From Annulohypoxylon bovei var. microspora (Eukaryota; Ascomycota; Sordariomycetes; Xylariales; Hypoxylaceae): DNA of 64,000 nucleotides. Of the stretch, positions 1 through 10,360 are shown one piece after another; the stretch's first letter is position 1; each line of letters starts with the position of its first letter. Below the pieces are notes generated by a model. That model saw nothing but the letters and a program-made list of their open reading frames with translations. It made no database searches and was not told the DNA's origin. The position numbers and the translations under genes are program-made. Location: the NCBI GenBank assembly GCA_022836615.1, contig MU405288.1, forward strand, positions 120,379 to 184,378, written 5' to 3'.

Positions 1-69
1 TCTTTCAATCTGCAAATCCAAAAAACGATCCAACTTAACATCCACTTGGAGCTTTCATCGCAATCAATC

Positions 70-1606
70 ATGGACTCCAAAAACTCGGCTCGTGAATCGC
101 GCGTATCATTGCCCCAAAAATTCTCCTTTACTATTCCAGAAAGCTGGAACTCTTCGAATACCTTGGTGCTTCGATGGGTCAACAATCAGCCCGACCCCGT
201 GATACGAGAAGAGCCACTGCCGCCTTCACAATTCCGTCCTCCCACGCGCACATCTGTAAGAAAGCTTCCACAATCACCTTGTAATTTTTAGTTGAAATAA
301 TTTGCGGTATCTACCTACTAACAGTTAATATTCATTTCCACTAGGAGGTTGCTGATGCTGTCAAGAACGGCGATGAGGGTGATGGACATGTGAACAAGGA
401 ACGTCGATTATCAGTTACATCGGTGCGCACTGCCGTTTATACACGACGCAACAGTCTGGTCGCAACTAGCCACGGTCTTGCCAATCGCGTGTCGGCTATG
501 TATCATCGGGTTTTCTCACCCAGCAGCATGAGCACCTCAAGCTCATCGTTCACACCCAAATCAAGCACGATTTCTGGAGTTTCGTTGAAGGATGGAGACC
601 GACCCTCGATGAGGTTTGTCGTTGTGGGAGATTCGGGATGCGGCAAATCAACCCTTCTGATGTAGGCTACATCCTTTCACTTCCCCTCCACCCCTAAATA
701 TAAAAACTTCATAAGTATTAACATACTCTCCCTGTAGGCGTTACTACCGCAATACTTTTGTTCCTGTATGTTGCCTCTCCCCTAGCGTGTAGACAGACCC
801 ACCCCACTGACAAGAGCTTTTTCCAATAGGGCCTGGAGAAGACCAAATTTGACTCTTTCATCAAGACAACAAAAGTCGATGATCGTGAAATCGACCTTGA
901 ACTATGGGACACATCTGGAAATCTTCAATTGAACCAGCTACAATTGCTGTCCTATCTGGTTTTCGACGCGGTGTTCCTATGCTTCTCGCTGGATAATATT
1001 AAGGGCTTTGTCGATGCCCAGAACAAGGTATGTTGATGTTATGAGTCAACCGTCCATCGTAAATAGATATAAGATCACTGCTAACCCTGAGGTAAATATC
1101 CAAAGTGGGTTGATGACATCCATAAGAATTGTCCAGGCGCACTCATCATCCTTCTTGGACTAAAGAAGGATACTTGTTCTGGCCCCGGCATGCGGGTTCC
1201 CTCGATCCACCCCCATCTTTTCTCATCTATCCGTACTGCACAAGTAAGATCTACCTCTCTATTCCCATCGGCCTCTTTGATTGTATCCTCGGTCCATACC
1301 TAACTAGAAACTAACCTCGCTTAAAACATCTAGGATCCCGAGGACCCGGACACGAAGATTATGCAGTCGGTGAAATACGTTGAATGTTCAGCAAAGACTG
1401 GAGTTAATGTTGACCTGGCGTTTGAAGAAGGGGTGAGGATGGTCCTCGCTGAGCGAGAGGAGCAAATTGCATTGGCACGCATTAAAGAGGAGGCCGAGGC
1501 CGAAGATGGACCAGAGGAGGCAGAAGATTCGGCGCAGAAAGTCGAGCCCGTGGACGATAAGGATAATTCGGCCAAAGGACTGGCCAAACTTTTCTGCTTC
1601 AAGTAA
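70..1606 (+). CDS. Divergent Rho/Ras-like small GTPase with long N-terminal extension
   Basis: Exons 70-255, 345-661, 738-765, 832 region (830-1027), 1106-1243 and 1334-1606 join in continuous phase to 379 residues. About 155 residues of Ser/Thr-rich N-terminus precede the G domain. Visible GTPase motifs are the P-loop GDSGCGKS (about 157-164), WDTSG at the G3 position (DTAG in most Rho proteins), LGLKKD at G4 and CSAKTG at G5. The LxGLKKD form and WDT motif point to the Rho branch, so a membrane-associated signalling switch is likely. Odd points: the tail is acidic and ends LFCFK, without a CAAX prenylation box; a GTAAGC donor overlaps the stop, so a further 3' exon is possible. Exon 3 is only 28 nt. 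The ATG at 70 is the first in-frame ATG. Family assignment is fairly sure, subfamily not. Confidence 0.8.
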
Positions 1607-2518
1607 GCAATTGGTTAGATGTATCAATTGGGTTTGGCCTGATTAGAAAGAAGGCTTCAACGAAGTCAGTCGTTCAAGTCACCATTTGGTACTTACATAA
1701 TCCTTCCTCACATGGAAGATTTGGCAGTAGTTACATTGGCCTCTTGCATAGAAGGCAAGTATTAGGGTTATAAATAGATACCCTACTCGAAGGCCAATAT
1801 AATTCTTAATTAATACCCCTTGCAGCATGCGTAGCATCTTTATGTCAAAAATTAATACACGCCTACTCTAACTCGAGCAAAGAAATTTACTGAATTGTAT
1901 CTAAACCTTTGAAGTATATGACTGTCTTAATTGCCCAACTGGAGCATGTTATTAGCCTCGTATTCTACTCTATAAAATCAGGACTTAGAAAAGACCCTCA
2001 CAATATCCAAGTGGGTTATTGTACAACATGTCCCCAAGTGTTAACGTGTATTTAACGTAGTTCTATTTCTCTCTTTTTTGAAACCTGTAAGCTATAGGCT
2101 AGGATATTAACGATTATTGTAGAATATGATCAAACACGAATAGCCGGAATGTAGATGGTATAATAGTTGGGGATAACCTCAATTTTAAGTATTGTAGTTT
2201 TATCATTGAAGCCATGCAAAAGGAGGTTAAAAGGGGGGGATTAGACCCACTTCTACAAGCATGCGGATATAATGATATGCACTTATTAAGGTACTTACCT
2301 AAATAGGAAGTGCCGCGGCTTATTAGTATGTCCCACTTATCTCACTCATCCTCTGACACGAGCTCGCGACTCGGTTGTTCATATAATGAACCGAACTTAC
2401 CTAGGTAACCTCTTAAGATCGAAGATGGAAAGAACCGAACATTAAGATTCCATATTCCTACGAAACATCATCGACTGAGCCATACTCCATCTTAATTAGC
2501 TCCTTATAGTAACTCAAA
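1607..2518. other. Intergenic, no gene seen
   Basis: AT-rich spacer between two plus-strand genes. I see only short stop-broken frames, no RNA gene and no clear repeat. It must hold the 3' end of the GTPase transcript and the promoter of the isomerase gene. Confidence 0.6.
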
Positions 2519-3349
2519 ATGGCGTCAAGCGAGTTGTTTACGGTCCCGATTCCCCCTATCAAGTCGCATCAGGGAGGCAGCATCGTCTGTAGCTGTCCTG
2601 AGCCGAAAGTATATGTCCTCACATGGACCTCTCCTCCAGACAACAGGCTGACGCCTGCCTTTATCACCGCTCTCATGACCGCTCTCGATATAATCGAGTT
2701 CGGCTACCCACCAGGCGTCGTCATAACGACGTCTTCTATCTCCAAGTTCTATTCCAATGGGCTCGACCTGCAGCTTGCTATTTCATCCCCGGGGTTCTTC
2801 GAAAATAACCTGTACCCGCTGTTCCGGAGGTTCCTGACTTACCCCATGCCGACCGTCGCCTTAATCAACGGCCACGGCTTCGCCGGCGGGTTCATGCTGG
2901 CCATGCACCACGACTACCGCGTCTTCGTGGGCTCGAAGGGCTACGTATGCGTCAACGAGCTCGAATTCGGGGCGCCGCTGCTGCCGCCGATGAGCGCCAT
3001 CTTCAGGATGAAGACCGCCCCTCACGTGTACCGCGACATGGTCCTCGAGGCGCGGCGCTTCGACGCGAAAGCTGCCCTGGAAGCCGGCCTGGTGGATGCT
3101 ATCGGCGAGCTGGACGCGGCGCTGAGCTTGATCAAGGAACGAGCTCTGGTCAAGAAGGGGTCTACCGGGGCCTACTCGCTTTTGAAGACGGAGATGTATC
3201 GCGAAAGCGTGGCCCTGTTAGATGCCCAGGGCAAAGACGCGAAGAGCCCCGAACAGATGCACGCAGTTGAGAAGAAGAGGAAGGCCGAGGGAGCCAAACG
3301 GTTTAAAGAATGGAAGGAGGCTCAGGGTGGTGATAAGGCGAAACTATAG
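2519..3349 (+). CDS. Enoyl-CoA hydratase/isomerase family protein, probably peroxisomal
   Basis: Single-exon gene of 276 residues, the usual size for crotonase-fold enzymes. The fold is shown by SNGLDL (79-84) and NGHGFAGG (117-124), which form the CoA/oxyanion-hole region, and by NELEFG (146-151), the segment that carries the catalytic acid in delta3,delta2-enoyl-CoA isomerases. The chain ends AKL, a type 1 peroxisomal targeting tripeptide, after a Lys-rich helix. This fits an isomerase acting in peroxisomal beta-oxidation of unsaturated fatty acids, but a hydratase cannot be excluded. Codon use is GC-rich compared with flanking DNA, typical of an expressed gene. The start is the first ATG after an in-frame stop. 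Confidence 0.88.
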   Translation: MASSELFTVPIPPIKSHQGGSIVCSCPEPKVYVLTWTSPPDNRLTPAFITALMTALDIIEFGYPPGVVITTSSISKFYSNGLDLQLAISSPGFFENNLYPLFRRFLTYPMPTVALINGHGFAGGFMLAMHHDYRVFVGSKGYVCVNELEFGAPLLPPMSAIFRMKTAPHVYRDMVLEARRFDAKAALEAGLVDAIGELDAALSLIKERALVKKGSTGAYSLLKTEMYRESVALLDAQGKDAKSPEQMHAVEKKRKAEGAKRFKEWKEAQGGDKAKL

Positions 3350-3546
3350 GGGTCTTCTATTTTCTACTATTCTAACTTGTCGCGTATTTACCTGAAGTTC
3401 GGTGTTCAAGATCTACAATATTGCAACTATTAACGTTTGGATGTACACCTCGCTTGTAGCTATAGTATATAGACAAATGTAATGTAAGGTCATCAGATTG
3501 AAACTGGTGAGGTAAATACTATCTACGCATGCGCTCGTAGAGATGG

Positions 3547-4427
3547 CTAGATAAGAAGAAATTGCATATTCCGTATCGCTATACAGTCCTTGAGAAGGTT
3601 AACGATCTTTGTGCGACCAGATTCAGTTGCAAGCTTTAATGAGTCTTTGCCATTTAAATGAAATTCGCTCCGTAACAAAGCAAAAGTCGAACAAGGTGTT
3701 CATCTCCGTAAGTGCATGCCCAATGCAGTGGTGTACAACCAAGGTCGCCTGTAGCTTCAACATCAGCCTTACGATCTAGAAGAATCTTAACAGCGCCTAA
3801 AGGCCTGTAATAACATGCCTCCCACAATGGAGTGAGGCATAGATTGGTTTTAGCTTCAATCTCTGCATTATAGTCGAATAGAAGTCGGATTATTTCTATT
3901 TGTTTCCCGGCATATGCGTAGTGCAATGGGGTTTGAGATTGATAGTCCTTAGTTTCAATATTTGCGTTATGATCGAGAAGGAGTTGAACTATCTCTATTT
4001 GTCTATCGCCACATACGTAATGCAATAGGGTTTAAGATTGATAGTCTTTAGCTTTAATATTTGCGTTATGATCGAGAAGGAGTTAAACCATCTCTATTTG
4101 CCTATTGCCATATGCGTAGTGCAGTAGGGTTTGACCTTGATCGTTTTTAGCTTCAATATCTGCGTTATGATCGAGAAGGAGTTGAACCATCTCTATTTGC
4201 CCATCGTCACATGCGTAGTGCAATAGGGTTTAAGATTAATAATCCTTAGCTTCAATATTTGCGTTATGATCGAAAAGGAGTTGAACCATCTTTATTTGCC
4301 TATTGTTACATGCGTAATGTAATAGGGTTTGAGATTGATAATCCTTAGCTTTAATATCTGCGTTATGATCGAGAAGGAGTTAAACCATCTCTATTTGCCC
4401 ATCGTTACATGTGAAGTGCAGTAGGGT
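3547..4427 (-). pseudogene. Stop-broken ankyrin-repeat tail of the adjacent NLR-like gene
   Basis: Reading on from the NLR gene in the same frame gives a further series of roughly 33-residue ankyrin units (core TLLHYAC...QIEMVQLLLDHNADIEAK), but interrupted by TAA. Counting the first stop at 4428-4430 there are six TAA codons between about 4030 and 4430, each where sister units have CAA. After the last repeats the frame also slips by one base near 3654-3662; in the shifted frame a plausible terminal segment (LNGKDSLKLATESGRTKIV) runs to a stop at 3547-3549. The final units, 3654-4025, still form an open frame. So this is the old C-terminus of a longer protein, now separated from it by point mutations. 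Confidence 0.8.
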
Positions 4428-4440
4428 TTAACCTTGATCG
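3901..4440 (-). repeat. 99-bp tandem repeats encoding ankyrin units, C-to-T mutated
   Basis: About five and a half consecutive 99-bp units are near-identical over most of their length. Differences between units are almost all C/T or G/A transitions, many in CpA or its complement TpG: TTG to TTA on the plus strand (CAA to TAA in the coding strand), CAATATT to TAATATT, TCACA to TTACA. Both strands are affected. That is the signature of RIP in ascomycetes. More diverged units flank on both sides. Confidence 0.85.
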
Positions 4441-7400
4441 TTTTTAGCTTCAATATCTGCGCCATGGTTAAGTAGAAGTTCGACGGCCCTTATTCGCCTA
4501 GTGTAACATGCGTAGTGCAATACGGTGCATTCCCACGCATCAGTTCCATGTATATCAGCTCCATGTTTAATCAATATATCAATCATGGCTTCTTGCTCAT
4601 AAAAAACTATCCCAAGGAGTGTTTCGTTTATTTCAGTTGTGTTTGGAAAGGTCTGAAAAAGTTGCCGCGTGAGTGTTTCTCGGCCCGTTGAAGCTGCCCA
4701 CAGGAGACAATTCGTCGGGGAGCCAGATTTAACCCAATCTTGATAGTCATCTTCGGTCGTAACGTTTATCGCATCCCCTAAAATTTCTCTAGCTTCGAGT
4801 CTTGTGGGAGTTGTGTCTAGATCTCGGCGACTATCTTGTGGCGTGTTGAACGAGGACTTTGGACCACGGGTTGCAGCCACGGCCATGGCATAATGCTGCT
4901 GGTTGATGTGATCTCTTTTTGATACTCCTTCTAGTCTTCGACGGATAATATCGATCTCGCTGCTCGTTTTCTCGGGGAATTCTTCCAGGGCTATCTTTAA
5001 ATTGTCTTCAGCTAAACTTAGTTCCCCTATCTTAAAGTGAGAAACCCCGAGACAGTAGTAAAGTTGTAAGGAACTGTCTAGAATGCTATTTTGAGACGAA
5101 TGTTGGAATATGATATGTTCTAGGGCACTGGAAAGGAAAGTTTTTGCTTCCTTAAATCGAGCATTACAGAAGTATATATACCCAAAATATTGAGTGATAC
5201 TTGCATGCTGATGAGCATAACGGCCAGTAGGAGGTTGGAGATCAGTAGAGTTGATGGTTTTGTTGATCAAAGAACTAATGTGATCAACCCAGGCTAGACA
5301 TGCTCGTGAAATGTGTGAATCCGAAATGAAACTACCCATTGGCCTACGCAGGAATTAGCTTTAACAGTCAGAGAGCCAAGAATATTGAAATAAACGAACC
5401 AGTCGAGGTTCCCCTCTCCTCGGCAAAGAACGTTGCCTAACCCTAGAGCCGTAAATATGATCCACTGATCCTTATTCTCGTCCGGAATTTCGGTAAGCCA
5501 CTGACAGATAGCTCGGTGTAATATTATCGATTCTGGGGACTTGGCGGATGCGACCGTAGACTTAACTAGGCAGACGTCCTCAAGAAGATTGAGATGGCGG
5601 CGAAATCTGCATTCTGCTTTAGAGGAGTCTCGGAGGGATTTGAATTCGGGATCGATGTTAAGAAAGGGGGAATTGAATTGAGAAATGTCTTGAAGGATAG
5701 ATAAAGGTATTTGTGCAGGACCTATGACTGCTAAGAGCCGAAGGATTGCTGCGGCAGGGCGCGATTCTATTTTGACGCACTCGTACAACATGCCGAAGAT
5801 GGTGTGTATGGAACGCGTTTTATCATGCTGAACTTCCCCCACTTTAGCTGGATGCTCCATAAGCTCATTGTAATGGCGGCGGTACACTTCGATGAAGTTA
5901 TCCAGATTGACGACCCTTCTTCTCAGTAGTATTCCAGCTTGCTCAAGAGCTAGGGGTAGACCATTCAGTTCTTTAACGATCGGCATGACGTTGTCAAATC
6001 CTTGAGATGTGTCAGAAATGCCAGTCCTGTCTAATAATAATCTTTTCCCACTGCTATCATCTAGCTTGTCGATTTCAATGCCTAAGAAGTCATGATGCTC
6101 AAGGATATCTGAAGCACCTCTTCGAGTGCTCGTTACAATGATTGAACCATGAGTGGACTCGGGAACCAGCCGGACTAAGTTCTTGTTTTCAAGATCGTCT
6201 GCACTATCAATGACGAGAAGCCAGTTTCGATGTAAAGTCGACCTTAATCTTGCTAAGACGAAATCCCGCTCATTTTTCCCTTGATAAGGATTCGGTACGT
6301 CTTTGGCGGGCCAAGATTTTGAAATCAAGTGAAATGCTTCCGTGAATGACTGTGTGATCTGTTCTGATGTAAAGGCATTGATCCAAATAATGGCCTTGTA
6401 CTGTTGTTTATTCATCTTGGCATAATGTAGAGCAAGCTGTGTCTTGCCTGAGCCTCCAATTCCGAAAAGTACTACGCCTTTTCTTCCGAGCTTGGTGGGG
6501 CTGAGGGCGGAGGAAATTTTTCCAAGTTGTGTGCATCTACCATAAAATTTAGGCGTAGAGATGGGAAGCTCAGATATAATGAGATGTTTTAAACCTTGGT
6601 CTGTAATTACTAGTTAACTGCAATATCATTGAAAGTCTCAAAGCTTACACGTTAACTAACCATCCAATGCCGCTTGAACTATTTCGGTCACCGCAAGACC
6701 GACCGGTGCAAAACGACCATTTTCATGATCACTGAACTTGCAAATATTTCGATGATTGGAACCAGGCATGGGAAACACGCGCTCATTGGGTACATTATTC
6801 CGTACGGAGGCCTCGTCGACGATCTGGCGATGTGTTAGCTCATCTAAAGAGATAATACCGGCCATGAGACAAAAGGGCAAGCGAGATTCCTACCCTACTC
6901 CCACCCATCTTTTCGGTCTCATACGCGCTTCTAAATGTCATATTCCTCCCTCTTTGGACGAAGTCCCTTGAAATCTTCATCCAGTCTTTTGAATTTTTTG
7001 TCAAAGCACTTGTAAACCCTTGGTTTCCTGTCATACCTACCGATACAACACTAACTACTTTAGAACCCAACTGGGCCCAAGAGGCAACATCAGCCCCGTG
7101 GAATGGGACGGCGAGGAATAAACAGCCTGCTGTTTTATCAAGGACATCATGATGATATTCGTCATCTGTATGTGCGATATTCATTGCCTATATAACTCGT
7201 TTAGATCTCAGGGGCAATCGAACATGCAGAGGAGATGATCCCTGAATGTTGAAAATATTCCTCTAGCAGGAACTCTATACTTACCAACTTTACTATGAGT
7301 CCCCCTAAGCTATGTGCCACGAAAATTATCGGGGCCTGTCTTTCTTCCTCGGTCTGTCTTGCTATGCGTATCCTGGTGAGCAGATCTTCCGCGCAGGACT

Positions 7401-7927
7401 CGGGATTGGATGTCGAGGAAGTAAATATGTACTTGGCATCGTAACCGAAGGCTCGAATACGGGGTCGGACATTGATGCGAGCGAGAACCTCTGGTAGACG
7501 GTCACGCAACCAAATAGTAGGGTTGTCACCCCTACCAGCACTCCATGTTGTCTGCCAGCTTCCTCCAAGGCCATGTACGGCGATGATGCTGATTGTTGGT
7601 CAGTGACTAGCCTAGGGTTGGGTCTAGATGAGCCTACTCGACACATTGAGCATGCGGAAGAGGCGGAGGCGGTGCTGTTTCGGATTGGTTTGTACGAGGC
7701 GGGAACTCAAAAAGCCCATAGAGTTCCGCATTGTTAAATTGACCTGAACCGTTTGTCTGATCGATTCCTGGAGGGTCTATTTCCCTGTTAGCCAGTATAC
7801 TGACAGTCTTGCCATAAAAATTAAGAACAAATTAATCACCTTGACTTAGATTTCCGGGGTCTTTTCGTGGCAAGACTTTGTTTTGGACAGTTTTGATCCA
7901 TTTTGATAATCCTCTTTGCTCTGTCAT
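4428..7927 (-). CDS. NLR-like protein: esterase-like domain, NB-ARC, helical region, truncated ankyrins
   Basis: Exons (minus) 7927-7840, 7776-7638, 7588-7285, 7187-6899, 6843-6661, 6600-5400 and 5343-4428 give 1039 residues up to the first TAA. Introns are 49-97 nt; the last, 5344-5399, has a CTGAC branch and resolves an apparent frameshift. The donor near 6899 has an alternative about 6 nt upstream. N-terminal alpha/beta-hydrolase signature: DIIAVHGLGGSWQTTW and nucleophile motif AHSLGG. The NB-ARC follows: P-loop GIGGSGKTQLAL (about 381), Walker B WLLVIDSADD (about 465), IIVTSTRRG and GLPLALEQAG (about 553). Next comes a helical, TPR-like region (about 740-850), then ankyrin units ending in GADIEAKNDQG. 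Such proteins act in fungal non-self recognition and cell death; that role is inferred from architecture. The product would keep the signalling and nucleotide-binding parts but lose most of its sensor repeats. Confidence 0.85.
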
Positions 7928-8030
7928 TTTGATATGGCAAAATTAACGTAGATAGGGCTCGCGAGTAGGACGAAGGATGAAAGCGGGGTGCGGCTCTAGC
8001 AATTTACATATTTACAGAAACTGGTGTCGG

Positions 8031-8097
8031 TAAGTAGGTAAGTAGGTAAGTAGGTAAGTAGGTAAGTAGGTAGGTAGGTAGGTAGGTAGGTAGGTAT
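8031..8097. repeat. GTAA/GTAG tetranucleotide microsatellite
   Basis: About 67 bp of TAAG(TAGG) changing to pure TAGG units. It lies about 100 bp upstream of the NLR start codon, so length changes here could affect that promoter. Confidence 0.95.
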
Positions 8098-10263
8098 GAT
8101 TCGCGTGTTAAGCGATCAGCAGCTTACAGGAGAGGCGTTTGGGGGCTGTGTCATCCATTGCTACTCGACCTATGTTGTAAACCTCATAATACCTTAATAC
8201 TTATTAGTGAACCTCCTTATTCGGCTCTTAATATCTATCCAGCTCTTTAGTACTTGAGGGCATAATATCATAGCCATCTTGTAAAACACTCACCTACCTG
8301 AGCGCTTTGGAGTTATGGCCCACTGGCTGTTCTCGGGTTTAGTGTCTCTCGAATATGCAGATTTGTGTTCGCAGAAAAGTCCTATTGGCCTAATTGCGCG
8401 AGGCCCTGGCGAATCACATTTCCATCGAGAGCCTGAACTCCGGCGCGAGATGATAAAACAACTGAGAAAAGCTGAAGTAATTGTCTGCCCTCTTCTCTTC
8501 CCCTCGGAGTTTGATACCGGGCGGTACTTCGTAGTCTAAGGCTATTGGTCTCATTGTCAGGACCTAGATTGTCTCTTCAATCCAAGGACATATATGTACA
8601 AGACGTACCTACGAGGTTATCATATACACCTAGTAGTTATGATTCATGTCAACCCCGTTGGTGTTTATCATTAGTGGTTATCGCCGTTGCCCGCGATGCG
8701 TGTGATCATCAGGTAGTTGACAGGTCATCATGAGATGGTAAGAAATAACTGCACCCTACCTTACTTGATGCACTATACATACATGTATGGTAAGCTTGAT
8801 AAGGCAAACTTACCTACCTATGTATACGTATGTTGTAATTGAGAGATAAAAAATACCGAAGTTGACAATTGACGTTCCTTAGTCATGCTGCTAATATCAT
8901 CTTACATACCACCATCAATTATCGCAACTCGGTGGGATGAATCAAGGAAAAGTATCCCTGAAAGAATGGACGTCATCGAATCCCCAATTCGGTATCAAGT
9001 GAGATATCGAACTCGGCGGATTGGAAACTTGACTTGGGTTCCAAGGTTGTTAAGGCAAGTACTTTCATTAGCTCGGGTTATCCATATTTGCTAAAGAATA
9101 GATGAAATATTGATCAATTGATAACTATTTTTATTCTACCAAGCTGCCAAGTAGGATAGGCAAGGCTCGTTCTCGTTATGGATGTAAAATTACAAGAGTT
9201 TAAAAAGGAAAGGAAAGGAAAACAATGGACGCCACAATACTCAAATATTCAAAGCTTACGAGCTGATAGGAAGCAGCCACATGATGCAACAGATTACAAA
9301 GTTCAGCGGATGGAGGGGCATGGAGGAGCGGCTAATATGATTATTGGTGAGATTGGGTTTCGGGAACTACAGGGGTAATGCCATCATCAGCTGCAAAGTG
9401 CTGCAAGTTCCAAGTTGAGAGCCGGCCTCTGACCCCACCAATCCACTGAAATACCCACTAGGTACGAGTGGGCCCACTTAAAAAGCTGTAGAAGCTACCC
9501 AAGACGGCCCAGCCTTTTTTTAGTGCCATGTTTGAGTTCCATGGCTACCATGCTCAAAGTTATGGTTGACCGGGGGGGCTAATGTAGTGTATATTAAATG
9601 GCAATGGCATTGTTTATGTCTTAGCTCCATCACCTCCAACTATTGGTTGCCATGGGTACAGGTACCTTCAGCCAACGCAACAACTCAACTCTTCCATCTC
9701 CATCAATCTTTTCTCCCTCGCGCCCGAGTCTTCCACGAAACGCAGCGCAACGCAACGCAGCCAGCAACGTACACAGATACCAGATACATTCAATTCATAC
9801 ATATTTTCCCTTACGTTACGTACTTGCTTTGTTTTACGAACTGTACAATTATTATTTTATACATTGGGAGGGAAATACACATAATTGTGCTCTACGTACT
9901 ATGTTACGGCGTAGACGGAAATGCAACTTCGGATTTGTTGTCACATTATAAACTATCAATTGGATTCTTCCACCCGCTAACGACGAGGCTTGAATGCACG
10001 TCGCTTACGTCGGGCTGGTCTCTCAACGTCAGCATGAAGTCTGGGGCCATGACCCTGATCAACTTAGGTGAGGAATTGGGTTTATTATAATATTTTAATA
10101 TTTGTAGGAGTTCAATGCGGTGTGATGATGTGGTGCGTGGTGCGTGGTGCGTATTGCGTGGTGCGCTTTGCTTTACTTTGGCATGTAGCTGCTTAAGCAT
10201 TGGCCCATTAGCATGACCGCCCACCGCTGAGGAATTTTATCGACAAACTTATTCGTCTAGGGC

Positions 10264-10291
10264 TATGTCATATGTCATATGTCATATGTCA
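10264..10291. repeat. Four tandem TATGTCA units
   Basis: Perfect 7-bp tandem repeat about 70 bp before the start codon of the DH/PH gene, likely in its 5' leader. Confidence 0.95.
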
Positions 10292-10360
10292 TGGATAGTA
10301 AAACATCTTGACTAACCGCTGGAATGTTGCTGAAACTAACACTATCTCGTTTAGCAGATC

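Larger units (their letters stand above)
7928..10360. other. Long intergenic region, no supported gene
   Basis: 2.4 kb with a GTAA/GTAG tetranucleotide tract, a G-rich GTGGTGCGT cluster near 10130-10165 and a 7-bp tandem repeat near 10270. Short open frames (for example 8315-8539 and 9566-10090) lack domains, splice logic or coding-like composition. It presumably includes the NLR promoter on the left and that of the DH/PH gene on the right. Confidence 0.6.

Noticed and set aside
5294..5399. Apparent frameshift in the middle of the NLR-like gene
   Set aside because: A 56-nt intron (5344-5399) with a CTGAC branch and TAG acceptor joins the frames exactly.
9566..10090. 174-residue plus-strand frame
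   Set aside because: Cys/Ile/Tyr-rich, repetitive translation of AT-rich spacer, no domain or splice support.
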